From a virus, in the IMG/VR virus record IMGVR_UViG_3300028033_000002, positions 1 through 48,178 of that record: a stretch of DNA of 48,178 bases. One strand, 5' to 3'. How positions within the stretch are numbered: position 1 is the first letter of the stretch; each line of letters begins with the position of its first letter. Shown here in pieces: positions 17,802 through 25,768 of the stretch. Under the pieces are notes generated by a model. It searched no databases and was not told the origin of the DNA. It saw nothing but the letters and a program-made list of their open reading frames with translations. A program made the position numbers and the translations under genes.

Positions 17802-19082
17802 TTACCAACGGTTGATTGTTGGGATTGGGTTAATTTCTACTTGCTGCGGTTGGCACATTTTATTGATATTGATTGCACCCTCACCAAACGCATCCGAGCT
17901 ATGCGAAGCCCAGTCATGCACTGGCGTTGCCTTAAATTGCTCTAATTTGTCGTTAAATTCACGACGATAATTCTGCAATGCACGGATACCGTGTTTGCAC
18001 TTTTCAGCATCAAACCAACAATTCTTCAAGAATTGGCGTGATGCTTCGATACGATCTTCAACACCAAGCCTTGCGCCTTTATTCATTCGATAGCCAAGAT
18101 TAGCCATTGTTTGCTCACGACTCACACCACTAGATAAATCACGTGCTGCAATATCATGTGGAGCGAAGTGTTTTTCATAGCGATAACCAAAGCTTTGCGT
18201 TTTCTCATCGAGTATTCGTGCGTAATGCGCCAACGGCTCATTATTCGCTTCATAATGATCTATTGCTCGGACTTCTTTGCCGTAAATCTGAAAAAACCAA
18301 ATTGCTGTAGGGTCAAGGATTCCTAAATCCCATGATGTATAAACAGGCAAATTAGGGTCATGCGGAACTCTACAGATACGATTTTCACGCTTGATCTGCT
18401 CAAACTCAGCCTTGTAGATTGCACCATCTGCAATTTCTTTGGGTCTACCCAGCCAAATATGCTCATACTGGTCGTAATCTTCACGCTTCATTTGCTCAGC
18501 AAGTGCGACCAGTTCGGCTGGACATTCTTTGTTGTCTGTGTAATTGATCTGCACCACAACCGTGTCGTCACGTTCACCAAGCACGTATTCAGAATAAACA
18601 GCATCACTTGGCAGCTTTGGGTTCATCGACATGACAACCATCGGCTTTGATGTGCGGACAACTGTAGGGATCAAGATAGACAATGAGAACGAGCTAACCG
18701 TCTGCGCTTCTTCAATCCACGTGATTGTTGCACCTTCAAACGATTTGACCGACTCGACTGTGTGATTCAGTAAGCCTGCAAAGCTAAACTCAGTGCCGTT
18801 AATGCCACGTATTTCTGTTTCTAAAATTTGATAGAAGTGACCTAAGCCCAATGCAGCGATTCGATCTGACAATAACTTATGCACAGACTGCTTAATTGAC
18901 TTTTGCACTTCACGACAGCATAAAATGCGATGCTTTTGTTTTGCACCCTCAATCAGTAGAAAGTCTGCAATTTCCCAAGACTTACCACCACCACGACCAC
19001 CGTGATACACATAGAACAGTTTGTTGTTTTTTGGATGTGTATAAAGCGGTTTGAATTTACTCGGTACTCGTTTCTCCATCAT
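17802..19082 (-). CDS. terL: Terminase large subunit (ATPase-nuclease)
   Basis: The motor that pumps DNA into the prohead and cuts it. The N-terminal ATPase has Walker A GGRGGGKS (28-35) and Walker B ITWIEEA (120-126), then a coupling region (VVMSMNPK). The C-terminal RNase-H-like nuclease begins at YTSWDLGILDPTAIW. At 426 aa it has the size of the PBSX/terminase_3-like family. It overlaps terS by 26 bp and portal by a few bases. No second TerL is visible in element 2, so this one may serve both. Confidence 0.93.
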   Translation of the reverse strand: MMEKRVPSKFKPLYTHPKNNKLFYVYHGGRGGGKSWEIADFLLIEGAKQKHRILCCREVQKSIKQSVHKLLSDRIAALGLGHFYQILETEIRGINGTEFSFAGLLNHTVESVKSFEGATITWIEEAQTVSSFSLSILIPTVVRTSKPMVVMSMNPKLPSDAVYSEYVLGERDDTVVVQINYTDNKECPAELVALAEQMKREDYDQYEHIWLGRPKEIADGAIYKAEFEQIKRENRICRVPHDPNLPVYTSWDLGILDPTAIWFFQIYGKEVRAIDHYEANNEPLAHYARILDEKTQSFGYRYEKHFAPHDIAARDLSSGVSREQTMANLGYRMNKGARLGVEDRIEASRQFLKNCWFDAEKCKHGIRALQNYRREFNDKLEQFKATPVHDWASHSSDAFGEGAININKMCQPQQVEINPIPTINRW

Positions 19083-19587
19083 TTTCGAATACCACCTTTA
19101 AACTTAAATCAATTGGGCCACCGTTAGGACCTGTGTGCTCAATCTTGTCTTTAAACGCACCAACCGAAACATGCTTACCCAACAATTCAAGATTCTTAAC
19201 CTTGTCGGGCCATTTGATCTTTTTAAGCCAACCTTCACCATCATCTACACTGATTGTTTCGATATTTGATATGTATTGACGCCAAATCTTAGGCCAATCG
19301 CGCAACGGTTTAACATTGCCGTCGTCATCCATGATGTCTAGTACATCCATCTGGTCGATTTCGACTAGGCGCTTTAGGACATAATCAGAATCAATTTGGG
19401 TGCGTTCTTCTCGCTTTGCTTGAGCATCTGCAATGGCTTTTTGAATTTCAGGTTTTATAAGGTTTTCTGCACCAATTGAATGAGCTGTCTTTTCGCTATA
19501 TCCCGCACGAATAGCCGCTTGCGTAGCATTTAGGTCTATCAGATATTCTTCGACAAACCTTTGCTGCTTAGGCGTTAGGTTCGCCAT
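19057..19587 (-). CDS. terS: Terminase small subunit (Terminase_2 type)
   Basis: The DNA-recognition subunit for packaging. The N-terminus (LTPKQQRFVEEYLIDLNATQAAIRAGYS) is the classic Terminase_2 HTH region, followed by a coiled-coil oligomerisation part. The C-terminal tail is SLKVVFENDGETSTE. The ATG at 19587 with GGGG upstream is preferred; the frame is open to 19605. The tail resembles the tail of the unrelated TerS in element 2 (AFKIIFEDDEP), which may reflect docking on the same kind of TerL. Confidence 0.92.
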   Translation of the reverse strand: MANLTPKQQRFVEEYLIDLNATQAAIRAGYSEKTAHSIGAENLIKPEIQKAIADAQAKREERTQIDSDYVLKRLVEIDQMDVLDIMDDDGNVKPLRDWPKIWRQYISNIETISVDDGEGWLKKIKWPDKVKNLELLGKHVSVGAFKDKIEHTGPNGGPIDLSLKVVFENDGETSTE

Positions 19588-19591
19588 ATCT

Positions 19592-20077
19592 TTACCCCAT
19601 TGCAAACATCAAATCATCTGGCGTACTTAAATATTTCCCATGCTTCAAACAGAATGCATGAATGTCATTTAGGTACTCGGTAAACTGTTCGACACTAGCG
19701 TCAGTCGTTGTGATTAATTCATTCAATCCATCTGCCACTTGCTGATACATCGGGTGCTTTTGATCTTTTAGAACCTTTACTGCTGCAAACGTCTTTCGAT
19801 ATTGACCAACATCATCACGATGATAAATACGTGCTAAGAATTGCTTCTTGAAAAATAAATGTTCTGAATCTTTATCTGTGCCTTGATGCTTCGCCCACTG
19901 CGAAATCCATAACCAATAGAGTCTATTCTGTGCCTTTGATCTATCACCATCAAATGGCTTAATCTCAACAACAAGCGGCTTATTTTCTTCTAATGCCTTG
20001 GTGTAATTGCTATGCATGTAGCTTATGGCTTTAGTGATGTCGGCATGACTCTGGATAGGAAACACGGCTTTTTGCAC
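19592..20077 (-). CDS. NinB-like recombination protein
   Basis: A 161-aa protein resembling lambda NinB, an ssDNA-binding recombination factor. The pattern DRSKAQNRLYWLWISQWAKHQG followed by a helical middle and VEQFTEYLNDIHAFCLKHGKYLSTPDDL matches the NinB core and C-terminal region. It is the gene immediately before terS, in a spot where lambdoid phages keep nin genes. The family call rests on motif pattern only. Confidence 0.6.
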   Translation of the reverse strand: MQKAVFPIQSHADITKAISYMHSNYTKALEENKPLVVEIKPFDGDRSKAQNRLYWLWISQWAKHQGTDKDSEHLFFKKQFLARIYHRDDVGQYRKTFAAVKVLKDQKHPMYQQVADGLNELITTTDASVEQFTEYLNDIHAFCLKHGKYLSTPDDLMFAMG

Positions 20078-20093
20078 TTCCTACTCCTATGCC

Positions 20094-20348
20094 TCACAAA
20101 ACATTGGTTAAATAAACATGAGACTTGCGAAGAAAAACCATGTGCCAGAACCATAAAAGCATAAGTTTAGGCTTGAGCTCTGAACTAAAAGTGTTTGCAA
20201 AAAACACACCCTTTCCTGTGAACCTCACGTTGTTGTGAGCCCAATCACAAAATATAGCGCATTCCATGCTGGATTTATCTCTGTTGATGAAAATCACATC
20301 CCCGTCGATAACCACATTGGAGCTCGCAATAATACATACAGCTTTCAT
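20094..20348 (-). CDS. Hypothetical small protein
   Basis: An 84-aa protein starting MKAVCIIASSNVVIDGDVIF behind a good GAGGTG site. It may have short beta strands followed by a hydrophobic C-terminal segment (MLLWFWHMVFL). No family recognised. Its start overlaps the stop of the upstream HNH-type gene by a base, which supports co-translation. Codon use is ordinary for the region. Confidence 0.5.
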   Translation of the reverse strand: MKAVCIIASSNVVIDGDVIFINRDKSSMECAIFCDWAHNNVRFTGKGVFFANTFSSELKPKLMLLWFWHMVFLRKSHVYLTNVL

Positions 20349-20623
20349 CAAAACACCTCATCACCCTTAATATTCAACATCCTTTCAGTCTTTTCTAGCA
20401 TGTTGTCAAACCACTCGACTGATTCAGACCTGCTCATCTTTTGAAATTGGTCAAACTCTTGATGATGATTTCTACAGAGTGGAATCGTTTTAGAGTCACA
20501 GGCTTTCAATCCCATGCCTTTACCGTGACTTGATTGATTACTATGGGCAGCGTCCACTGGTGATCTACCGCATACCACACAAGGTAGCTTTCTAATTGCT
20601 GCTAATCGCTTTGCATCACGCAT
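20348..20623 (-). CDS. HNH-type nuclease-like protein (DUF968-like)
   Basis: A 91-aa protein with CVVCG near the N-terminus, then DAAHSNQ and IPLCRNHHQEFDQ. The Cys-x2-Cys, His and Cys-x2-HH pattern is that of small HNH/DUF968-type nucleases found near nin or late genes of lambdoid phages. Such proteins may process recombination intermediates or assist packaging. It overlaps a small upstream gene by 8 bp. Confidence 0.72.
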   Translation of the reverse strand: MRDAKRLAAIRKLPCVVCGRSPVDAAHSNQSSHGKGMGLKACDSKTIPLCRNHHQEFDQFQKMSRSESVEWFDNMLEKTERMLNIKGDEVF

Positions 20624-20771
20624 CTGGATGCTGATCTACAAGTTCATCGATTTCCTGAACTCGATAACTTAATGCTTCTTTTACATCTTGCGGGATGCGT
20701 GGATCAAATTGCATACCACGCATGAAATTAGCAACTGATTCTAATGCCTCTAACAATTCTTCGTTATCCAT
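20616..20771 (-). CDS. Small acidic hypothetical protein (51 aa)
   Basis: A short frame, MDNEELLEALESVANFMRG to VDQHPDA, with a strong GAGGAAAG site four bases before the ATG. It is acidic and helical and overlaps the HNH-type gene by 8 bp. No family recognised. The strong ribosome site and tight packing make it likely to be real despite its size. Confidence 0.6.
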   Translation of the reverse strand: MDNEELLEALESVANFMRGMQFDPRIPQDVKEALSYRVQEIDELVDQHPDA

Positions 20772-20783
20772 TTTGCTTTCCTC

Positions 20784-20966
20784 TTACGGTCTCGCATAGC
20801 GCTTGATACTGTGTTGAATATTACTGATCTGCTTGTCTATGTCGTTAATACGCTGACGACATGCTTGTTTAAACTGAAACGTTGAATTGAGATGATTAAG
20901 ACTTTCCAGTTTCTCTTTGTCTTGATGCAATGATTCAAGATTCTTCTTTGCTTCGATTAAGTCCAT
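20784..20966 (-). CDS. Small coiled-coil protein (60 aa)
   Basis: A 60-aa, lysine/glutamate-rich helical protein (MDLIEAKKNLESLHQDKEKLESL) likely forming a coiled coil. It starts just downstream of a terminator and is followed 12 bp later by the 51-aa gene. Function unknown; it may bind nucleic acid or a phage protein. Confidence 0.55.
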   Translation of the reverse strand: MDLIEAKKNLESLHQDKEKLESLNHLNSTFQFKQACRQRINDIDKQISNIQHSIKRYARP

Positions 20967-20979
20967 GCAATCACCAATA

Positions 20980-21013
20980 AAAAAACAAAACCCTCAGCAT
21001 TTTTGTGAGGGCT
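20980..21013 (-). terminator. Intrinsic terminator in the late leader region
   Basis: On the minus strand CCCTCA pairs with TGAGGG and is followed by TTTTGTTTTTTT. It lies downstream of the 34-aa zinc-ribbon-like gene. Late transcription must pass it, which fits antitermination. Confidence 0.78.
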
Positions 21014-21059
21014 TTATGTGCCGTAATACGTTCGACAAATGCCACCGAAGTGGCGAGGG

Positions 21060-21164
21060 TTACTTTTTCAATTTGCCACACTTACGACATTCAATCTGCA
21101 CAAAAATATCTGATTCGTAGTCGTACTCGTGAGCGCAGAACAATTGTTTTAATAATTTAAACAT
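21060..21164 (-). CDS. Tiny CxxC protein (34 aa)
   Basis: A short frame MFKLLKQLFCAHEYDYESD to CRKCGKLKK, preceded by AAGAGAT. It has Cys-x-His near the start and Cys-x2-Cys near the end, so it may fold around zinc, as many phage micro-proteins of this type appear to do. It lies between two terminators just after the probable late promoter. Confidence 0.55.
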   Translation of the reverse strand: MFKLLKQLFCAHEYDYESDIFVQIECRKCGKLKK

Positions 21165-21191
21165 ACTGATCTCTTGGATATTTAAGACAAC

Positions 21192-21333
21192 AAAAAAGCC
21201 CACCTTTCGATGAGCTTTTAAAATTTGGTGAGAACCCTCAAGGCTTACAGACTATTTCACTCTTGGGCATATTTAATCTCGAATCGGCGAAAGATGCTGT
21301 AAGAATCCATCACCTAGTGACCTACATACAACT
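21192..21333 (-). ncRNA. Probable late leader RNA with terminator (tR'-like)
   Basis: A minus-strand promoter-like sequence lies at 21340-21345 and an intrinsic terminator at 21192-21220 (AAGC..GCTTTT stem, then six T). Between them CTTACAG and CTGTAAG form a long-range stem of 7 bp. No gene fits. A short terminated leader directly after a Q-like gene is the arrangement of lambdoid pR'-tR', so this is probably the leader read through by Q. The RNA ends are inferred. Confidence 0.5.
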
Positions 21334-21339
21334 TACGCC

Positions 21340-21373
21340 ACTATAGCACAAACATAGTATATTGATGACGTCA
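21340..21373 (-). promoter_or_regulatory. Probable late promoter with nearby 10-bp palindrome
   Basis: Reading the minus strand, TGCTATAGT is an extended -10 element (TATAGT at 21340-21345). Upstream lies the perfect palindrome ATGACGTCAT (21364-21373). A good -35 is not evident, as expected for an extended -10 promoter. The site lies just beyond the stop of the Q-like gene, as pR' does in lambda. Confidence 0.45.
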
Positions 21374-21382
21374 TGTCAATAA

Positions 21383-21880
21383 TCATTGCGATACTTTTGA
21401 TTTATATTCAATAAATGGGTATCGAGCATGGATTGCAGCTAATCCCATCTTCAAGTCAAACTTGGCATCCATTAACGTTCTTGATTCATTCACAAGAGCT
21501 GAAATTGGATTTCCATAAAAGTAACGGTCAATAACCGCATCCAACCACTCATCAAGCACATGTGACTTCCCTTGCATATCAAGAATCAAGCGCTGAACAG
21601 CACGAGCTTCATTGTCTGTGATGTCGCATGTAATACCTTTGCGCTTAACCGTTGTTACACCTTCGCTAGAAATCCAATCAGCAATAATCTGATCTTTACC
21701 TTTGATTTGCTGTTTGCGCTTCTTTACCGCCTGATCCATAGCGACAGCAATCGGATTTATGCTCTTACCACAAGTTCCTGAGTTTGAGTGCATCCAAGCA
21801 CCAAACTGATAAAGCCACTCTTCCAGACTAAAACGAGTCCAGTCCACTGTTTGCATAATGTGATTTACTGCTGCATTCAT
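21383..21880 (-). CDS. Probable Q-like late antitermination protein
   Basis: A 165-aa basic helical protein. The segment LEEWLYQFGAWMHSNSGTCGKSINPIA followed by a region ending DRYFYGNPISALV resembles the layout of lambdoid/P22-type antitermination Q proteins (LExWGxW followed by helical repeats). It is the last gene before a probable late promoter and terminated leader, the expected place for Q. The ATG at 21880 overlaps the previous stop (TGATG). The family call is moderate; context is stronger than motif evidence. Confidence 0.55.
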   Translation of the reverse strand: MNAAVNHIMQTVDWTRFSLEEWLYQFGAWMHSNSGTCGKSINPIAVAMDQAVKKRKQQIKGKDQIIADWISSEGVTTVKRKGITCDITDNEARAVQRLILDMQGKSHVLDEWLDAVIDRYFYGNPISALVNESRTLMDAKFDLKMGLAAIHARYPFIEYKSKVSQ

Positions 21881-22317
21881 CACTCACCACCGTTCAAACA
21901 CAAATACTTTTTAATTTCGTTTATTGCTTCATCTGCACCGAAACAGACTTTGCACATATAGCCTTGTTCTTCTAAACGCTGCATCATTAAGCGCTGACTT
22001 GGCTGTAACTTGCCTGCCTTTGATTTGAGTTCGATCCACAAGCCATGAATCAAACCATTTGGAACTAACAATTGAAGATCGGGAACACCTGCTTTAACTC
22101 CCATCTTTTTAAATTTGGCTGCTTCAATAATGTTTCTTGATCCGCCATTTGGGATATGAATCAAATAATCAGAAAGGCGACCATTCCCAAACTTCACATG
22201 ATGTGCCCATGACATGAGAGTTATTTGCTCTTGATCTTCCGTTGGTACCTTGTGAACGCGCTTAGAACGTGCCACTGGTTTTGATCTAATGCGTTGAGCC
22301 TCTTTGAATGTGGTCAT
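21880..22317 (-). CDS. VRR-NUC domain nuclease
   Basis: A 145-aa protein with the VRR-NUC version of the PD-(D/E)XK fold: HIPNGGSRN, then KKMGVKAGVPDLQLLVPNGLIHGLWIELKSKAGKLQPSQ. The D in GVPD and E-x-K in IELKSK are the expected active-site residues. Such phage nucleases act on branched DNA, possibly as Holliday-junction resolvases replacing RusA. It overlaps its neighbours by 1-4 bp, in the position where lambdoid phages keep resolvases. Confidence 0.88.
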   Translation of the reverse strand: MTTFKEAQRIRSKPVARSKRVHKVPTEDQEQITLMSWAHHVKFGNGRLSDYLIHIPNGGSRNIIEAAKFKKMGVKAGVPDLQLLVPNGLIHGLWIELKSKAGKLQPSQRLMMQRLEEQGYMCKVCFGADEAINEIKKYLCLNGGE

Positions 22318-22850
22318 ACACTTACTCCATCAAAGTTCGCATACTCTCCATGATGCAATTTCGCTGCATCTATTCTTGCTTTAACTGCATCCTCAAATCT
22401 TTTGAAAGTTCCGAGATAAATCACTTTCCCGTTTTTGGTGATCTGCGCCATCCATTTGTTTTCATTTTTCCGCTTAACAACACCTTTGCATCCAGAACTA
22501 TTGCTAATAGGTCTTTTGCTATTCATGGCATTTTGGCTTTGGCTGGCCTCTCGCAAATTCTCAATTCGGTTGTTTGTTGTATTGCCATCAATATGATCAA
22601 TTAGTTTTGGCAAATACCCATGATGCATAAAGAAAATAATCCTGTGTTCTAGATACTTTTCTCCCCATATTCCAATATCACGATAACCCCGCTTGTTAAG
22701 TCGACCTGCTCTAGTTCCAAAGAACCTAGAATTCAACCTATTAAGCACATTCCATTCGGCGTAGTAATCAGGAAGCATCTTCCAAATGAGTTGCCCATCT
22801 TTGTATTCAAAAAAGGCATGCACATCGATATTCTCAAGTTGAACTTTCAT
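22314..22850 (-). CDS. HNH homing endonuclease with AP2 DNA-binding domain
   Basis: A 178-aa protein with an HNH_3-type core (LEHRIIFFMHHGYLPKLIDH, then DGNTTNNRIENLREAS) and a C-terminal AP2-like domain (GCKGVVKRKNENKWMAQI, YLGTFKRFEDAVKAR). This combination is typical of free-standing homing endonucleases in phages. It overlaps the upstream coiled-coil gene by 17 bp and the VRR-NUC gene by 4 bp, so it has settled without breaking the operon. Confidence 0.9.
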   Translation of the reverse strand: MKVQLENIDVHAFFEYKDGQLIWKMLPDYYAEWNVLNRLNSRFFGTRAGRLNKRGYRDIGIWGEKYLEHRIIFFMHHGYLPKLIDHIDGNTTNNRIENLREASQSQNAMNSKRPISNSSGCKGVVKRKNENKWMAQITKNGKVIYLGTFKRFEDAVKARIDAAKLHHGEYANFDGVSV

Positions 22851-23367
22851 TAGATTCCCCCTTGAGCGCTTGCTCTAACAAACGTACTGCGTGTTCATAA
22901 GCATTAGATTCACCTTGCGAAAACATACAAGCTTCACGTTTCCATCTTTTATGTGCTTCATCGTCTAAAGTGTTAAGCTGACTTAAGACTCTGAAAGCTG
23001 CATCCACCCGCTTTTGCAGCTCTGCATTCTCATCTCTTAAACCAAGCAGTTTTTCAGCTTGCGTTTCAATCACTTCGTTTTGATGAACGAGCTTTTGACC
23101 TTGCTCTTTTATGTTGTCGTTAAGCATCTGATTTCTGCGTTCCAGCTCATCCACTTTGGATTGTCTAGCTGTATACATTGCGCTTTGCCCATCTGTGTAC
23201 GCATCATTCAGTCTCGACTTCATTTCAGCGACTTGAAGCGTTAATGCATCCACTTTGGGTTGTTGGTGTTGCTCTCCTGCCAAATACATAGCTTGAGCTA
23301 AACACTTAGTTGATTCCCATACGTGTCGGTTTTGCTTCCAAGCTTCTTCAAATAATTCACTTCTCAT
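22834..23367 (-). CDS. Hypothetical coiled-coil protein
   Basis: A 177-aa protein with a long coiled coil (about 40-130: KVDELERRNQMLNDNIKEQG, AEKLLGLRDENAELQKRVD). The N-terminus (FEEAWKQNRHVW) and C-terminal helices are common in small Acinetobacter phage proteins of unknown role. The ATG at 23367 overlaps the upstream stop. No enzymatic motif is visible. Confidence 0.68.
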   Translation of the reverse strand: MRSELFEEAWKQNRHVWESTKCLAQAMYLAGEQHQQPKVDALTLQVAEMKSRLNDAYTDGQSAMYTARQSKVDELERRNQMLNDNIKEQGQKLVHQNEVIETQAEKLLGLRDENAELQKRVDAAFRVLSQLNTLDDEAHKRWKREACMFSQGESNAYEHAVRLLEQALKGESNESST

Positions 23368-23762
23368 CACTTCACCTGCTCGTCATCATTCTTTAACGTT
23401 TCAGAAGTAAGATGCGAATGCATCTTAGGTAAATGGTCAAACTTCTTGCAATTCTGACTAACATGATTCTCAATGTGTGAGTCGTCAAACCACCACAAGA
23501 ACATCCCACAACAAATCGCATGGGCTAAATGATGCTCTCCTGTTTCGGGGTCTTTTTGCTCACCCTGCCACCAAGCGTCAATGTGACGTTGCATTGCATC
23601 GTAATAGCGTGTCTTAGCGTCAGGAACGTGCTTCCAGTTGTCTACCTGATACTTTGTAGCTCCAAACTCTAAAACGCGAATTACAGCGTTTAAAGCGCCT
23701 TTTGGAAGCAGTGACATTCTTGGCTTGTTTTGGTCAAGTTTCTTTCCTTGCATTTCACTCAT
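23367..23762 (-). CDS. dATP/dGTP diphosphohydrolase-like protein
   Basis: A 131-aa protein resembling the dNTP pyrophosphohydrolase/MazZ-like family often annotated as DUF5664. It has KLDQNKPRMSLLPKGALNAVIRVLEFGATKY, DNWKHVPD, RYYDAMQRHIDAWW and HHLAHAICCGMFLWWF, with the conserved E, H and D residues typical of the fold. It may alter nucleotide pools during phage replication. The ATG at 23762 lies inside the end of the preceding small gene. Confidence 0.8.
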   Translation of the reverse strand: MSEMQGKKLDQNKPRMSLLPKGALNAVIRVLEFGATKYQVDNWKHVPDAKTRYYDAMQRHIDAWWQGEQKDPETGEHHLAHAICCGMFLWWFDDSHIENHVSQNCKKFDHLPKMHSHLTSETLKNDDEQVK

Positions 23763-23919
23763 TCCAAACTCTCCAATCACCCCGAATCAAATCTTCATGC
23801 AACTTGCTTTCTTCATCTGCGGCTTTGTGCATCGCTTCAAGATGCTCTAGCAGTAGTTCCTTTTCTTGCAAATCACTCGTTTTATTGATCTGATCTCTCA
23901 ATTCTGTGAATCCAGTCAT
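23755..23919 (-). CDS. Small helical hypothetical protein (54 aa)
   Basis: A 54-aa frame beginning MTGFTELRDQINKTS and ending RGDWRVWNE, acidic and helical. Its start overlaps the upstream stop (23916) and its end overlaps the next start by 8 bp, so it is fully embedded in the operon. No family recognised. Confidence 0.6.
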   Translation of the reverse strand: MTGFTELRDQINKTSDLQEKELLLEHLEAMHKAADEESKLHEDLIRGDWRVWNE

Positions 23920-24335
23920 GCCTTACCCCTCACCAAACAATTCGCAACCTCCAATTCGCTTCTCACTCTCATGATTCTTTTGTACATATCGAGCGTTAAT
24001 TTGTTTCTACCCTTGATGATGTGTTGAAAGCTTGATGATGTGCATCCGACCGCATTTGCCAATTCGTAATATTTGCCATCGAAATTCTCTAACCAATTGA
24101 TCAGTTCTTTTTCTTGTTCCTTGCTTGGATACTCTCTAGGAACTACATCTCGCAAAGGCTTGTCGATTTCCTTAGTGATTTCAAAAAAAGGCAACTCAGC
24201 GATTAAGTGATGTTCTAACCCGTTATCCATCGCGTACTTAACTTGCTTAGCTATGCAAAGCTCATAATCAGGTCGCCCTTTCTTCGCTGCTAGATTCTGC
24301 AAAGCTGCTCTAATTTGAGTGAGTGTTGGAGTCAT
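23916..24335 (-). CDS. Hypothetical protein with C-terminal HTH-like region
   Basis: A 139-aa protein. Residues 90-130 (KYYELANAVGCTSSSFQHIIKGRNKLTLDMYKRI) have the spacing of an XRE-type helix-turn-helix, while the N-terminal part (LTQIRAALQNLAAKKGRPDYEL) is helical and basic. It is probably a DNA-binding regulator in the leftward early operon. It overlaps both neighbours by 4 bp. Confidence 0.66.
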   Translation of the reverse strand: MTPTLTQIRAALQNLAAKKGRPDYELCIAKQVKYAMDNGLEHHLIAELPFFEITKEIDKPLRDVVPREYPSKEQEKELINWLENFDGKYYELANAVGCTSSSFQHIIKGRNKLTLDMYKRIMRVRSELEVANCLVRGKA

Positions 24336-24571
24336 TTAGCACCCCCGAACAACTCTTTGGTTTTTTGGCTTGCGCTGTACATAGCACACCCACTACGCAT
24401 ACTGCATTCAAGCCAACCACTCTCATGAAGTTGTCGAGCCGTTCTTTGAGCTGTTCGCTGGGTTTGATTTATCAGCTTTCTGATTTCTTCTGTGTTAAGC
24501 GCTTTTTCTGCTTTCGAGAATTCTTCAAGCAATCGCATGGTTCTGTTAAAAATTTCTATGTTTTTGCTCAC
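24332..24571 (-). CDS. Small winged-helix DNA-binding protein
   Basis: A 79-aa protein with a winged-helix pattern: LNTEEIRKLINQTQRTAQRTARQLHESGWLE followed by a short beta wing. Similar domains occur in IclR/MarR-type N-termini. It is probably a regulatory or replication accessory protein. It overlaps both neighbours by 4 bp, like the rest of this operon. Confidence 0.66.
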   Translation of the reverse strand: MSKNIEIFNRTMRLLEEFSKAEKALNTEEIRKLINQTQRTAQRTARQLHESGWLECSMRSGCAMYSASQKTKELFGGAK

Positions 24572-24825
24572 GCTGCACCTGCCTTACCGTTACAAACATC
24601 AAGCAATTTGTTGTACTGGGCTTTCTTAATTCGTGAATTTTCAAGCCAAACACTCCATGCAAACTTAACTTTTGAAATCCGCACAAACTCAGGATGGTTT
24701 TTGAATTGCTTGGAACTAGTTATATTGAAATCCTTGTCAAAATTGATCTCATAAACCCCGTGATTGGAAAGCATCATTCTTTTAAATTCTGATACCTCAT
24801 CAAGCATGATTAGATTTTTATTCAC
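24568..24825 (-). CDS. Hypothetical protein
   Basis: An 85-aa protein, not recognised. The segment VRISKVKFAWSVWLENSRIKKAQYNKLL is common in small Acinetobacter phage proteins near replication genes. There is no signal peptide or membrane segment. It is translationally coupled to both neighbours through 4-bp overlaps. Confidence 0.6.
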   Translation of the reverse strand: MNKNLIMLDEVSEFKRMMLSNHGVYEINFDKDFNITSSKQFKNHPEFVRISKVKFAWSVWLENSRIKKAQYNKLLDVCNGKAGAA

Positions 24826-25016
24826 ACCTCACCCCCTGCACGTTCCACGTAATACGCCAAATCCTGCATGTGCTTTAAAAACTCTGGTGGCTTCTCATTC
24901 AAGACATCCCAATCCATAAATACTTTTTTCATCGCAGCCAGTGCCGCCTGTGCAACTTCAAGAGGCATGGTCACTTCTACCCAATCCACAGTTTGATTAT
25001 CTAGAGGATGTTTCAC
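24822..25016 (-). CDS. Hypothetical protein (64 aa)
   Basis: A 64-aa acidic, helical protein (VEVTMPLEVAQAALAAMKKVF) of unknown role between the P-like gene and small regulators. It overlaps both neighbours by 4 bp. Confidence 0.6.
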   Translation of the reverse strand: MKHPLDNQTVDWVEVTMPLEVAQAALAAMKKVFMDWDVLNEKPPEFLKHMQDLAYYVERAGGEV

Positions 25017-25768
25017 GCTGCACCTCCAACGTCCTTACCTGAGCCGTGGTATTCGGCTAAGGCGTAAAGCTTCGCCATTGTTTTGTCACAGTTTCGATCT
25101 GACATGATTTGAGGGATACGCGACTCAACATATGCAGTACGCTTGTCAAAATCCTCTTTTGACATTGGGCTTACTTCGGCTGCTGTATCACAATCTGTTT
25201 TGGCATAAAGAACACTAAAATCAATTTGAGGTGGTTTAGACCATTTCTCTTGAGTGACACCTTTCTCAACAAACTCATTCACAACATCAACGTAGTTATC
25301 TTTAAATGCTTCATATGCGTAATATGCAGAACGCTCATAGTTATTTGAGTAGTTGAGATTTGAAAACATTTCATAACACCGGTTGTAAGCTTCTTTCTCA
25401 GCATTTGTGATTTCAACATCTCTATCTGAAACCCACTTGATAATGTTGGCTAAAGCTGCATGTTTCCCTTTGAATGAATCAACCGCTTTTTGCTGCTCAG
25501 TGCCAAAACCTGTGATGCCTAAACACCACTTGCGGAACATTGCTGGATCAGGGCAAAAACCGTTATCTCGTACCAAGCGAAGCCCAGTATTAATTTCGTC
25601 TCTCGACAATCCCTCAATACAAATTTTCATTGCCTTGTTGATTGCCTCAATCGGCATACCATCAAAAGTTTTTTCAAAAGAACGTGGTGCAATTGCTTTA
25701 AAAATTCCAACAAGTTGAGCAGAGTTAATCGGCTGAATGTTTTGTTGATTAGAAACCAAAGTTGTCAT
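25013..25768 (-). CDS. Replication protein P-like (helicase loader)
   Basis: A 251-aa protein resembling lambda P. It has the N-terminal VGIFKAIAPRSFEKTF, then LSRDEINTGLRLVRDNGFCPDPAMFRKWCLG, a hallmark of this family, and a variable C-terminus. P proteins deliver the host DnaB helicase to the origin bound by O. It overlaps the end of the O-like gene by 20 bp, preserving the O-P order. Confidence 0.78.
   Translation of the reverse strand: MTTLVSNQQNIQPINSAQLVGIFKAIAPRSFEKTFDGMPIEAINKAMKICIEGLSRDEINTGLRLVRDNGFCPDPAMFRKWCLGITGFGTEQQKAVDSFKGKHAALANIIKWVSDRDVEITNAEKEAYNRCYEMFSNLNYSNNYERSAYYAYEAFKDNYVDVVNEFVEKGVTQEKWSKPPQIDFSVLYAKTDCDTAAEVSPMSKEDFDKRTAYVESRIPQIMSDRNCDKTMAKLYALAEYHGSGKDVGGAA

Noticed and set aside
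21041-21054. GCCACCGAAGTGGC hairpin as a terminator
   Set aside because: It has a stable tetraloop but no T-run on either strand.
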